Shown here piece after piece: positions 35,152 through 45,100 of a DNA stretch of 64,000 nucleotides. The notes beneath the pieces were generated by a model. It was given only the letters and a program-made list of their open reading frames with translations. It did not search any database and was not told where the DNA came from. A program made the translations under genes and the position numbers. The stretch is from CAVYHX01 sp963768415 (lineage in GTDB: Bacteria > Pseudomonadota > Gammaproteobacteria > UBA9214): the NCBI GenBank assembly GCA_963768415.1, contig CAVYHX010000037.1, positions 27,238 to 91,237 of the forward strand. The letters are read 5' to 3'. Each line of letters begins with the position of its first letter. Within the stretch, counting starts at the first letter, position 1.

Positions 35152-36357
35152 ATGCATCTGGATCCCGCGCTGCCAACACTGGTAGCAATCATTGCCATCA
35201 TCCTGCTCATCGGTCTGTCACTGCAACTCATGCGGCAACCCCAGGTGATCGGCTATCTAATCGCAGGTGTCGCAATCGGGCCCTTCGGTTTTGCCCTGTT
35301 GACGGATACAGAACTGGCCACGCGACTGGGAAGCTATGGCGTGGTGTTGCTATTGTTCTTCGTTGGAATGGAGGTAGCACCACGAGAACTCATCTCCAGC
35401 TGGCGGATTGCAGTCCTTGGAACACTGGTACAGGTCGCACTCAGCATCGCCCTGGTGATACCGATTGGCCTGTGGTTCGCCTGGCCAATGGAACGAATTA
35501 TCCTGATGGGTTTTGTCACGAGTCTCAGCAGTACGGCGGTAATCATAAAACTGCTGCAGGATTCGGGCGAGCTCAAATGCAAGATAGGCCAGGACATCCT
35601 GGGCATCTTGCTCGTTCAGGACCTGATCATAATTCCCATGTTGATTATTATCGGTCTGCTCGGCGGATCGACACCGGGCTGGAGTGATTTTGGCATTCAG
35701 ATTGGCGGAGCCACAGTAATTATCACGATGCTGTTATGGGCACTGTCCGGGGACACATTTCATTTGCCATTTGGGCATCTGATCCGCAAAAACCATGAAC
35801 TACAGGTATTCGCGGCCTTAATGGTCTGTCTTGGGTTTTCCTTACTAACGGGTTTGGCGCAGCTTTCAACCGCACTTGGGGCTTTTGCAGCCGGAATCCT
35901 GGTCACTGCAGCGCGCGAGACACGGTGGGTCCATCATGCCCTGGAGCCGTTCAGGGTTATTTTTGTCGCATTATTTTTTGTCTCAGTCGGAATCCTGGTT
36001 GATATGGCTTTCATCATTTCGCATGCAATTCAGGTCTTACTGCTGGTACTCATTGTCCTGGTGGGCAACACGTTGCTGAATGGGATGATCCTGCATTTTC
36101 TCGGATATCGCTGGCGGGAAAGTCTGTATGCAGGCGCAATGCTCGGACAGATCGGAGAATTTTCCTTTGTGCTCGCTGCCGTTGGGCTGACAGCCGGTAT
36201 TATTACCGATGTCGCTTACCAGTACACAATTGCGGTGATTGCGCTATCGCTGCTCGTCAGCCCCTTCTGGATCTGGGGAGCCCGGCGGACACTCAAGGTC
36301 ACGCAGCTCGACATGAATACCGGTTCCGGTAATCCGGAAGCCGTACCACCAGCATGA
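35152..36357 (+). CDS. Monovalent cation:proton antiporter, CPA2/Kef-like (second of tandem pair)
   Basis: 401 residues, about twelve membrane helices. Motifs: LMRQPQVIGYLIAGVAIGPFG, GVVLLLFFVGMEVAPREL, FVTSLSSTAVIIKLLQDSGE, GQDILGILLVQDLIIIPMLI. The acidic site is a single Asp (VQD) rather than the DD of the preceding protein, which is the Kef/K-type variant. No RCK domain. The two antiporters could work as separate exchangers or as a hetero-pair. Likely co-transcribed with the DUF21/CBS gene and the first antiporter. Confidence 0.88.
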   Translation: MHLDPALPTLVAIIAIILLIGLSLQLMRQPQVIGYLIAGVAIGPFGFALLTDTELATRLGSYGVVLLLFFVGMEVAPRELISSWRIAVLGTLVQVALSIALVIPIGLWFAWPMERIILMGFVTSLSSTAVIIKLLQDSGELKCKIGQDILGILLVQDLIIIPMLIIIGLLGGSTPGWSDFGIQIGGATVIITMLLWALSGDTFHLPFGHLIRKNHELQVFAALMVCLGFSLLTGLAQLSTALGAFAAGILVTAARETRWVHHALEPFRVIFVALFFVSVGILVDMAFIISHAIQVLLLVLIVLVGNTLLNGMILHFLGYRWRESLYAGAMLGQIGEFSFVLAAVGLTAGIITDVAYQYTIAVIALSLLVSPFWIWGARRTLKVTQLDMNTGSGNPEAVPPA

Positions 36358-36558
36358 TAACTTCTACGGGCCACCCGTGACATTAACACCGGGTGAACGC
36401 ATTTCCCATGATGACCTGACCGCACACGCAAACCGCAAAACAGATCACTCTGCACTGCCTGATATCCAAGTCACCGCTTGATCACCACTTTGCATACAAA
36501 AACACTGTAAGTAATCACCTGCGACCCTGTATGACCCCCTGAGAGTATTTCTTGTCGA

Positions 36559-37590
36559 CTAGCTGAAGTCCCGCAGAACAATACCCCGCAGTAACCGGCC
36601 AAGAATGTCTGCCCCGGTAATGACGCGTTTTTCATCGGCCCAAATCAGAATAAGATCATCATTGATGACGTCATCCACTTCGGATTTCGCATACACCCGC
36701 AAGCGCGTTATAACCTTGCCAAGCAAGGTACTCGAGTCCGTGACGATGATGGGACGGTGGCAATAAATATACGGATTGACCGGCCCCTTGCCGAACAGCG
36801 CCGCGCGCAGGAAGGCGTTGGCATTCAATACCAAATCAGGCGCATTGCGTTCGTCGGTAATGATCACCCACTTCTTGCCGGAATGATTTACCTGCTGCAA
36901 AAAAGAATCGAGAGCATGTCGTTCAAAATCGGGAAAAACCGGTAAACCATCTTTCATCGGCAGACTGATTATACTGTCCGGATCGACGTATTCACCCTCC
37001 TGGGTAACGACTATGTCATCCAGCGCCAGAAAATTCATGGCACCGATACCCTCCATTCGACTCACATCCGATTCATCCGCATCCATATGCTTGCGAATCA
37101 CCGTGTGCAGATCCCGTTCCCGGAAATAACTGATACCCTCCGCACCCAGCCAGCGGTCCAGCACAAGCGCACTGGGTTTCGCTACCGGGTAAAGCAGCAG
37201 CTGGTAAAGGCGCAACAAGGGCGCCAGCATGGATCCCATGCGCATGGCATGCCGCGAGAAATATGCCTGGGGAGCGATTTCACCGGCAAATGTAATGAGA
37301 ATCGTCGAAAAGAAGAAGGCGGTCACCCCGGCCATCACGGAATTGGACAGCAGCGTCAATAACACATTGATGCCCACGTTGCCCCATAGAATGGTCGTCA
37401 GGAGAAAATTGACATCCTTGCGCAGTGCCAGGATCTTCACTGCAGCAGGCTTTCCTGCTGCAGCCTCCACCTCCAGGCGCAGGCGACTGATCCCCAGTAA
37501 CGCCAGGTTGAGGCCGGAAAACATGGCCGATTGACTGATGCAAAATATAATACCTGCCCACACCAGGGCATTGACTGTCAGTGTTTCCAT
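36559..37590 (-). CDS. DUF21-CBS membrane protein (CNNM-like, short form)
   Basis: 343 residues. DUF21 domain with four membrane helices (ALVWAGIIFCISQSAMFSGLNLALL, LRKDVNFLLTTILWGNVGINVLL, FFFSTILITFAGEIAPQAYF, LLLYPVAKPSALVLDRWLG). A CBS-pair region follows (LDDIVVTQEGEYVDPDSI, WVIITDERNAPDLVLNANAFL). The C-terminal CorC_HlyC domain of the other copy is absent. Similar proteins are implicated in Mg or Co efflux and in ion sensing. Single gene, opposite in orientation to the antiporters, bordered on its upstream side by repeat locus B. Confidence 0.85.
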   Translation of the reverse strand: METLTVNALVWAGIIFCISQSAMFSGLNLALLGISRLRLEVEAAAGKPAAVKILALRKDVNFLLTTILWGNVGINVLLTLLSNSVMAGVTAFFFSTILITFAGEIAPQAYFSRHAMRMGSMLAPLLRLYQLLLYPVAKPSALVLDRWLGAEGISYFRERDLHTVIRKHMDADESDVSRMEGIGAMNFLALDDIVVTQEGEYVDPDSIISLPMKDGLPVFPDFERHALDSFLQQVNHSGKKWVIITDERNAPDLVLNANAFLRAALFGKGPVNPYIYCHRPIIVTDSSTLLGKVITRLRVYAKSEVDDVINDDLILIWADEKRVITGADILGRLLRGIVLRDFS

Positions 37591-37652
37591 TATTGAATTC
37601 CAGGTTTGTCAGACTGAATGGCGTGTATTTTTATCCAGAAACAATATTATTC

Positions 37653-37850
37653 TGGATCTTCCCCTGATTGAGTGGGTAACTTAAACAAGTTAGACGAGCA
37701 TTCCTTCCGATGGCAAGGTTGTTGGCCGATTGAATTCGGCCCTACTCAATCAGACCTGTAGGGTCGAATTCATTCGACCAGCGGTGTTTCACCGTCATCT
37801 GTCATCCAGATGCAGTTGTTGGCCGAATGAATTCGGCCCTACAACGGCAA
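37653..37850 (+). repeat. REP/REPIN-like mosaic repeat, locus B (one unit)
   Basis: Same leader as locus A (TGGATCTTCCCCTGATTGAG at 37653). The inverted GTAG-headed palindrome ends at 37744. A single direct GTAG unit follows at 37758, then a right-hand module (GTCATCTGTCATCCAGATGC) with a second inverted palindrome ending CTAC at about 37842. This is the complete minimal form: left, one unit, right. The remainder of the gap to 38048 shows nothing recognisable. Confidence 0.85.
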
Positions 37851-38048
37851 TGTACCCAAACGATTTCGGGGAAAAGCCATTATTCTTTAATCCCTGGGAC
37901 CCGCCAAATAATGCGCTGTACTGTAAACGCAGCAAGACAAGTATGCTCATACCGTGATGATAACTATCCTGACTGTCCAGATAAAATACAGCGCCTCACG
38001 AGTTGCAGCAGAAGCGCCATTTCAGCCAAAATGCCGGGGCATAATTCC

Positions 38049-40802
38049 TTACCTGTATTGGTCACCGGCGGCGCGGCAGCGCAGCCACTTCTCGGTACCC
38101 ACAACGGTGTAGATTGTCAGTCCGCCGGTCAGAATCCACATCCATTCGGTCATGCCGATGGGCGCGCTCCCGAAGAGCCGATTCATTGCCGGCGCATAGG
38201 TAAAAAATACTTGCAGCAGGGCCATGACAGCCACTCCGAGGACAAGCCACCGGTTCGAAAAGACGCCCAGCCTGAACATCGAGTAGCGCAACGACCTGCA
38301 ATTGAGTAAATAACAGAGCTCGCCAAAGACAAACATATTGACCGCCGCGGTACGCGCCATCTCGACGCCCTTGCCCTGGTGCAATACCCATTCAAACAGA
38401 CCAAAGGCACCGAACAACAGCAGCAGACTAACCATAACGATGCGAAAACCCAGCGCCGGTGTGAGCACCGGCGTCTCCGGACGCCTGGGCGGTCGCGCCA
38501 TGATCCCCGGTTCCTTTCCCTCGAACGCCAGCATCAGCCCCAGCAGTACGGCAGTCGTCATATTGATCCAGAGAATCTGTACCGGTGTAATAGGAAGCGT
38601 GATACCGGCGAATACCGCGACAAGTATGACCAGTCCCTCTCCCAGGTTGGTGGGCAGGGTCCAGGTGATGAACTTGACCAGATTATCGAACACGGCCCGG
38701 CCCTCCTCGACGGCCGCTTCAATCGTGGAGAAATTATCGTCGGTAAGCACCATGTCCGCGGCCTCTTTAGCCACCTCGGTGCCGCCCACACCCATGGCCA
38801 CACCAATATCGGCCTGCTTTAGTGCGGGTGCATCATTAACGCCATCGCCGGTCATCGCCACCACATGGCCCCTGGCCTGCAGTGCCTCCACCAGGCGCAG
38901 CTTCTGTTCAGGGGAGACCCGCGCGAACACCGCAGCCCGCTGTGCGACATCCACCAGCTCATGGTCTGCCAGTTGTGCAAGCCGGTGTCCGTTGATGGCG
39001 AAACTGTCCGGGTCGCTGTCTGCGGTCCCGTGAAGACCGATCTGTCGAGCGATCGCCGCTGCGGTACCCGCATGGTCGCCGGTTATCATCTTGACCAGGA
39101 TACCCGCCTTCTGGCAGGCATCGACGGCCGCCATCGCTTCCTGCCGCGGGGGGTCCATCATAGCCTGCAAACCGAGAAAGGTGAGGCCGTCGGCAACGTC
39201 GGCATGGGTTACCGATTCGCCGTGATCGGTAACAAGCTTGCGTGCAAACGCCAGCACGCGCAGGCCGCTTGCCGCCATCTCCTCCACTTCGCGGTGAATA
39301 CTCGCCGGCTCGAGCACAGCCGCTTCAGAACCGGCGCCATACGCATCGCAACAGCGGGACAGGATACTTTCAACCGAACCCTTTGCATAAATGACCTGCG
39401 CTGGCGCTGTTCCCGCAGTGTGCAGCGTGGCCATATACTGATGCTGGGATTCGAATGGCAGTGTGTCTATCCGCGGAAATTGCTGCTCGAGCAGCTCGGA
39501 TGAGAGTCCTGCCTTGGCTGCAGCCGTGATCAGCGCGACTTCCGTTGGATCGCCCTCGATGCCCCACTGCCCGCCCGTGTCGATCAACCGCGAGTCATTG
39601 CATAGCAGGCCGGCCCGCAGACACTCTATGAGGGCAGGATGCAATGCTGTGTCGATCACTGCCTCGCCGAGGCGGACTTCCCCGTGCGGGTCATAACCCG
39701 TACCCGATAACTCATAACAGTTACCAGCGACACACACCTGCTGCACCGTCATCTGATTCCGGGTCAGGGTGCCGGTCTTGTCGGAACAGATCACCGTAGT
39801 GCTGCCCAGGGTCTCGACTGCCGGCAGCTTGCGGATGATTGCACCCCGCTGGGCCATCTTGCCCACGCCGATTGCCAGCATGATCGTCATTGCCGCAGGC
39901 AGACCCTCCGGTATCGCACCCACGGCCAGCGCCACCGCCGCCATGAAGGTATCGAGCAGGGGTTCCCCGTGTAACCAGCCGGCCAGCAGGGTCAAACCGG
40001 CAAGACCCAGAATGACCCACAGCAGGATCCCGCTGAAGTGCGTGATTTTCCGGGTCAACGGCGTTGCCAGTGTAGTGGCGCTGGCAATCAGCGCGTTGAT
40101 GCGTCCGATCTCCGTGCCGTCACCCGTCGCGACGGCAATCCCCGCACCGGTGCCGTAGGTAACCAGGGCGGATGAATAGGCCATGTTGCTGCGGTCGGCG
40201 AGCAATGTTTCCACGGCCAGTTGCTCAGGCTGCTTCTGTACCGGTACAGACTCACCCGTCAACGCCGATTCATCGATCTGAAGCTCGCGGGTACGCAACA
40301 GACGCAGGTCCACCGGCACCTTGTCGCCGGACTGCAACAGCACAAGGTCACCGGGAACCAGGCCGGAGGCGGCGATTCTTTCTTTCTTGCCTGCCCTGAC
40401 GACTGTCGCCACCCCCTCCATGGAGTGCGTCAGCGCCTCGATGGCCTTTAATGCCCTGGATTCCTGGATAAAGCCGATGATGGCATTGACAAGTACGACG
40501 CCGAAGATGACTCCGCTATCGACCCATTCCTGCAGCACGAAGGTAATAACCACCGCACCCAGCAAGATATAAACAAGCGGTTGATTAAATTGCAGCAGAA
40601 ATAAAATCAGGGGACCCTTGCCCCGTTTTACCGTGAGGCGATTTGGCCCGAAATTTGTCTGACGGTGCGCCACCTCGAACATATCGAGTCCGCTCGCACC
40701 ATCTGTCTCCAGGAGAGTTTCGATCTCCCTGCGTGGCAGATGATGCCAGTGTCTCGAAAGTAGTGAATCCATGTTGACAGCGTTTGTCTGGTGAATGTCC
40801 AT
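38049..40802 (-). CDS. P2-type cation-transporting ATPase (Ca-type)
   Basis: 917 residues. Cation_ATPase_N domain (1-75), actuator motif LTGESVPV (residues 181-188), TM4 AIPEGLPAAMTIMLAIGV, phosphorylation motif CSDKTGTLT (Asp 341), hinge MTGDGVNDAPALKQADIGVAMG, and C-terminal helices. This is the pattern of bacterial P2A/P2B-like pumps, often annotated as calcium-transporting or HAD-IC P-type; the transported ion is not proven by sequence. It sits in a block of ion-transport genes. A FNR-like box and a TAAAAT -10-like hexamer lie upstream of the start. Confidence 0.92.
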   Translation of the reverse strand: MDIHQTNAVNMDSLLSRHWHHLPRREIETLLETDGASGLDMFEVAHRQTNFGPNRLTVKRGKGPLILFLLQFNQPLVYILLGAVVITFVLQEWVDSGVIFGVVLVNAIIGFIQESRALKAIEALTHSMEGVATVVRAGKKERIAASGLVPGDLVLLQSGDKVPVDLRLLRTRELQIDESALTGESVPVQKQPEQLAVETLLADRSNMAYSSALVTYGTGAGIAVATGDGTEIGRINALIASATTLATPLTRKITHFSGILLWVILGLAGLTLLAGWLHGEPLLDTFMAAVALAVGAIPEGLPAAMTIMLAIGVGKMAQRGAIIRKLPAVETLGSTTVICSDKTGTLTRNQMTVQQVCVAGNCYELSGTGYDPHGEVRLGEAVIDTALHPALIECLRAGLLCNDSRLIDTGGQWGIEGDPTEVALITAAAKAGLSSELLEQQFPRIDTLPFESQHQYMATLHTAGTAPAQVIYAKGSVESILSRCCDAYGAGSEAAVLEPASIHREVEEMAASGLRVLAFARKLVTDHGESVTHADVADGLTFLGLQAMMDPPRQEAMAAVDACQKAGILVKMITGDHAGTAAAIARQIGLHGTADSDPDSFAINGHRLAQLADHELVDVAQRAAVFARVSPEQKLRLVEALQARGHVVAMTGDGVNDAPALKQADIGVAMGVGGTEVAKEAADMVLTDDNFSTIEAAVEEGRAVFDNLVKFITWTLPTNLGEGLVILVAVFAGITLPITPVQILWINMTTAVLLGLMLAFEGKEPGIMARPPRRPETPVLTPALGFRIVMVSLLLLFGAFGLFEWVLHQGKGVEMARTAAVNMFVFGELCYLLNCRSLRYSMFRLGVFSNRWLVLGVAVMALLQVFFTYAPAMNRLFGSAPIGMTEWMWILTGGLTIYTVVGTEKWLRCRAAGDQYR

Positions 40803-41019
40803 TAATTTGCAAACCTCCGGGCTATCAAGGCAGGTTGATTGCTATGCCGTCCCGCGATCATGCGATGAATTTACCCCGGTCGGATCAGCCCTGCTCCGTC
40901 TATCCCGAGTTAAACAGTCCCATCATTTGCAGGTTAAAAGAATTAAAAACTGAACACTTGGCGCGCTCGACAATCAGCTATATCATGGAGATTATTTTAC
41001 ACATAAGCCGGCACGGAAA

Positions 41020-41033
41020 CTGATATAAATCAG
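41020..41033. promoter_or_regulatory. FNR/ANR-like site between the P-type ATPase and CorA genes
   Basis: CTGATATAAATCAG carries the core TGAT-N4-ATCA with the same ATAA spacer as the box at 28722. On the minus strand a -10-like TAAAAT at 40999-40994 places the box about 40 bases before the implied ATPase transcript start. On the plus side no good -10 is seen at the corresponding distance to the CorA gene. Confidence 0.5.
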
Positions 41034-41099
41034 CGTATTTCATGTGCCTGATACCAAAGCGGCTGGAAGTCAAGCAAGAATAAATATCTGGAGGAAATC

Positions 41100-42062
41100 A
41101 TGGAGATTCTTGCAATACAGCCCGGTGACGGATTCGTGCGGGACGAATCCATTGAAACACTCCCGACAAAAGGTTATGTGTGGCTGGACTACGACCGGGA
41201 AAACGCTGCAACATGGGCTGCCGATATCGAACGGCTGACCGGCATAAAGCTCCATGAAGGTCATGTAAAGGACAGTCTGAATACAAGCCACCCGTCCTAT
41301 TACGACAGTACCAGCGATTACGAAATGCTGATCTTCCGCAGTCTTGCACCGGAAGTTGCCGACGAAACTTTTGCCAGCAGACCGACCACATTTTTTCTCT
41401 TTGAACATTTAATCGTCACGGTACGCCCGTCGGACAGCCGCTCAATTGCCGCGGTAAAGGCCCGCATGGTGAACAATGTGGGGCGTATTCCGCAACGGCC
41501 TGTAGGCCTTATGCACCTCATCACGAATACCATGATCGACCGCTTTCTGGCCATACGCGAACCCATGGCGCAACAGCTGCAGGTATGGAGCCGGGAATTG
41601 CTGGACCCGAAACATCCGTTTAACGACTGGCTTGCCTTGATGAATTACCGCAGCCAGTTGCGCATTCTGGAATTATTATGCGAAGACCAGGAAGACGCCG
41701 TTACCCAGTGGCGCGAAAATACCGACATAGACCTGACCGAGCACCTGACGGTGCGTATTAACGACCTGGTCGAACATATTCACCGGGTATATAAATTTGC
41801 CACCAATCAGGGCATAGAAGTGGAGTCCCTGGTGCAGATGCACTTCTCAGCAGTGGCCCATCGCACCAATGAAATCGTCCGGGTGCTGACGGTATTGTCC
41901 GCGATCTTTTTGCCCCTGACCCTGGTGGCCGGCATCTTCGGCATGAACTTCGAAAATATGCCGGAACTGAAATTGCACTATGGCTATTTTATCGCCCTGG
42001 GCGGCATGGCAGCGCTGGCAGCCGGCCTGCTGGTTTTGTTTCGCATCAGGCGCTGGATATAA
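41100..42062 (+). CDS. CorA-family divalent cation transporter (copy 2, ZntB-like)
   Basis: 320 residues. Strong ribosome site (GGAGG seven bases before ATG). Cytoplasmic domain with KGYVWLDYDRENAATWA, then two C-terminal membrane helices with the signature FGMNFENMPELKLHYGYF. ZntB-like members import Zn with protons, while CorA members move Mg or Co; the sequence alone does not decide. It shares the GMNFENMPEL motif with the copy at 31155 but is otherwise clearly different. Divergent from the P-type ATPase. Confidence 0.88.
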   Translation: MEILAIQPGDGFVRDESIETLPTKGYVWLDYDRENAATWAADIERLTGIKLHEGHVKDSLNTSHPSYYDSTSDYEMLIFRSLAPEVADETFASRPTTFFLFEHLIVTVRPSDSRSIAAVKARMVNNVGRIPQRPVGLMHLITNTMIDRFLAIREPMAQQLQVWSRELLDPKHPFNDWLALMNYRSQLRILELLCEDQEDAVTQWRENTDIDLTEHLTVRINDLVEHIHRVYKFATNQGIEVESLVQMHFSAVAHRTNEIVRVLTVLSAIFLPLTLVAGIFGMNFENMPELKLHYGYFIALGGMAALAAGLLVLFRIRRWI

Positions 42063-42146
42063 GCGCAGTTAACGACTAGCGCGGTTTGCCAGGGTTAAAT
42101 ACGATCAAGCAATTCCATCATGCTATGGCGCGCAGTCCGGCGCGCA

Positions 42147-45100
42147 CTATCGCTCCATCGAAAACAATAAATCCGCACCGGTGGCGACACCCGCTTCAGT
42201 TTGCACTGCCCAGCGTTTGGACAGGCTGTAGCGGATCCGGAATGTGTTCAATTGATCGAACAAGCCCACCGCATAACTGATGTACATGCGCGGCGAAAGA
42301 TACTTGCCCAGAACCAGGGATGATTCCTCCACCGACTCGCCGGATTCGATACGCATTTCCTCGAGTCCGAACGCACCCCCCAGTTTATTTGCCAGCCAGT
42401 CACCGCCAGTCAGGCCCAGAGAAGCCGCCGCACCGGACAGAGCGGCGCCCTGTGCACCGGATGCCTTGCTGGTCGGTATGCCAAGAAGCAGGTAAGAAAG
42501 CACATCAGACTGTTCCATGGCCGGATCAGAAAATAAATTCAACTTCGGCGTCTCGGCAGTACCGGTGACACGCACACCTGCAAGCACATCACCGGTTTTC
42601 CGCACCACCCGCATTTCCAGGCCGGGATTGCCGATGGGACCACCGGCAAACACCAGACGGCCTTTCTCGATGTCCAGTTCCGTACCATACAGTTTGTACT
42701 GGCCATCAATGATATTCAGTTCACCCTGACCCCGGGTCACCTTGCCCGGTTGCTCGAGAATCTCCACCTTGCCCGCGAGTTTTCCGCTCAAACCGAAGCC
42801 GTCAAAACTCACCTTGTCATCCAGTATCACATTGACACGGCTGAAGACCTGGTATTTATCCGCTTGCGGAATGACCTCTTCCTGCCGAACGAGCACGAGA
42901 TCGCCGGATTCCCTGGCAACACCCTTCAATTCCCTCAACCTGATCTGCGCATCGGGTATGCGCACCGCGCCGGTAATATCCAGACGTTTTTCCCGCAACG
43001 AGAGTTTTAAATCCGGGGAAGCAAGCGCCATGGCCTCCGGGATATTTACAACCTGGACATTATCGCCGGTGAGACTCAGGTCCATGCTGAAGGGTGTACC
43101 CTGCCGGATCTCCAGTGCCCCCGTGACCACCGCCACACCCGCGCCGGATGTGACAGAGCCCTGCAAGTCAATCGTGTTGCCGGCACCGCTGGCTTGCATG
43201 TTTACATCCTTCAACTGAATCCCGATTTGCGGCAAGGAAACCTCGGCGTTTTTCAATGTGGCGTTACCACTGAGCAGGGGATCCCCCAGGGTACCGCCAA
43301 TGGCAAGCTCAGCATCCATTTGCCCCTTGCTGGTGCTGAGGCTGGGGACGAACAAAGAAACCAGCCCCTGATCAGCAAAGTGAAGCTGGAAATCAGACGC
43401 AATGGCGGTCTGGTCAGTAAACCAGCCGCCCCTGGAAACCACATTGGTCAGGCGCGCCTGCCCGCTCAGGCCACCATTATCCTGCAACGGCAGATCCAGT
43501 TCCCCGGTAAGCACATTATTCTGCAACCGCGCGGTCAAATGGCCTTGCATGAAGTGCGTGAGCAACAGGGTTTCTTCCCCGTCATCCAGGGTAATGCTAC
43601 CGGGAGACACCTCCAGTCGTGCGGTACCCGACAAGCCGTTGGCGTCGGACTGACCCCGCAGCTCCACTGTCGCCTCGCCCTCCACCGTAATATTTTCATC
43701 CAGCCGCGGCATGAACTGCGCCAGGGGCAGGCTGTCCCCGTCCAGGGCGGCATGCCAGCCGGAAGACGACTGCCAGCCACCCCCGGCACATATCCGGGCA
43801 GTCCCCTGAATCATGCAGAGCGGCTGGACCTCAGCCAGAGTGCGATCCGCAGAAAAAGCAGCCGGTTGTTGCAAGGTCCAGGTTTGCGCAGCGCGCAACT
43901 GCACCTGCATGTCCTCAAGAACGCCGGACCAGCGCTTGTCATCCAGTATTGCTGTCAGGCGTCCGGTTACTTCCTGCTTGTCCTGTTGCAATGCGAACTG
44001 GATGCCATGGCGGGGCCGCTTGCCGGCGCCGGTCAAGGTTATGCTATCGATAGATTGTCCACTGGCCTCGACTCCTGTACCCCTGATATCGACTTCAGAA
44101 ACCTGCCGGTCCGCCAGATCCACATCGATCCGTGCCTGCAAGGAGCGCACAGCAACGCCTTGCAGGCGCACTTCACTGCCATCCAGTGCTGCAATAATGC
44201 GCGGTGTATCACGGGGACCGGTTAGCCTGCCGTGTCCCTGCAGTGCACCTGTTGCCCCGGGGAGCAACAGACCCAGATCTTGCGCGGCCAGATTCCATTG
44301 CATATCCCAGGCTGCATCCAGGCTGCCGGATGCGGACACCTGCGTGGTGCCTGCCGCAAACTGCAAGTCGGTAATATTGAATGTATCCTTATGAAAACTT
44401 GCGTTGGCCTTGCCGGTAAGGGGCTGACCCCGCAATGTGCCGGCAACATTACCCACGGCCAACCGGCCCTCCAGGCCCTGCTCCAGCTGGCTGCCCTGAC
44501 TATCCAGGCGCAAGGACACCTTGCCGGGCCAGTCCGGGGCAAAGAATGCCGGATCGAAGCTATCGACACCGGCCGTCACCTGCCAGTGCAACTCGGGCGC
44601 CCAGCCAACGACACCGGATGTATCGAACGTCCCCTGCGTGCTGTCACCGCGCAACCGGCTTAATTCAACCTGCTGCAGGTTACCGGTACCCTGAGCAGTA
44701 AACGTGAGCAAGGGATAACCGGTGCTTTCCAGGACACCGCGACTGCTGAACCGGTACTCGTCCAGCGTTCCTTCCAGCACCACTTCGCCGTCGGCACTGC
44801 GCAAAGACTGCTGTTCGTTCAGTTGCCAGGCAAGCTCGCTCCACTCCGCCCTTGCAGACAGTTTCCCGTTGGTGGTGTACTCGCCATTGATACGCAGGGC
44901 GCCCTGTTGTTCCGGCTTGCGCAACTCCATACGCTCCAGACGCCAGTTGCCCGGGGTGCGTGACAGTTGCAAATCGGCCGTGATGAGCCCGAATGCCGGG
45001 TCCGTCAACCGGGTATTACCCTGGATGGTAAACGCATCCACGCCACCACTGCCGGTCAAGGTGCCCTCCACCTGGCGTTCCGGTCCTTGCGGTTGCAGCA

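Noticed and set aside
43194..44225. 343-codon plus-strand open frame opposite tamB
   Set aside because: Antisense to clearly coding tamB, no ribosome site, no family-like motif.
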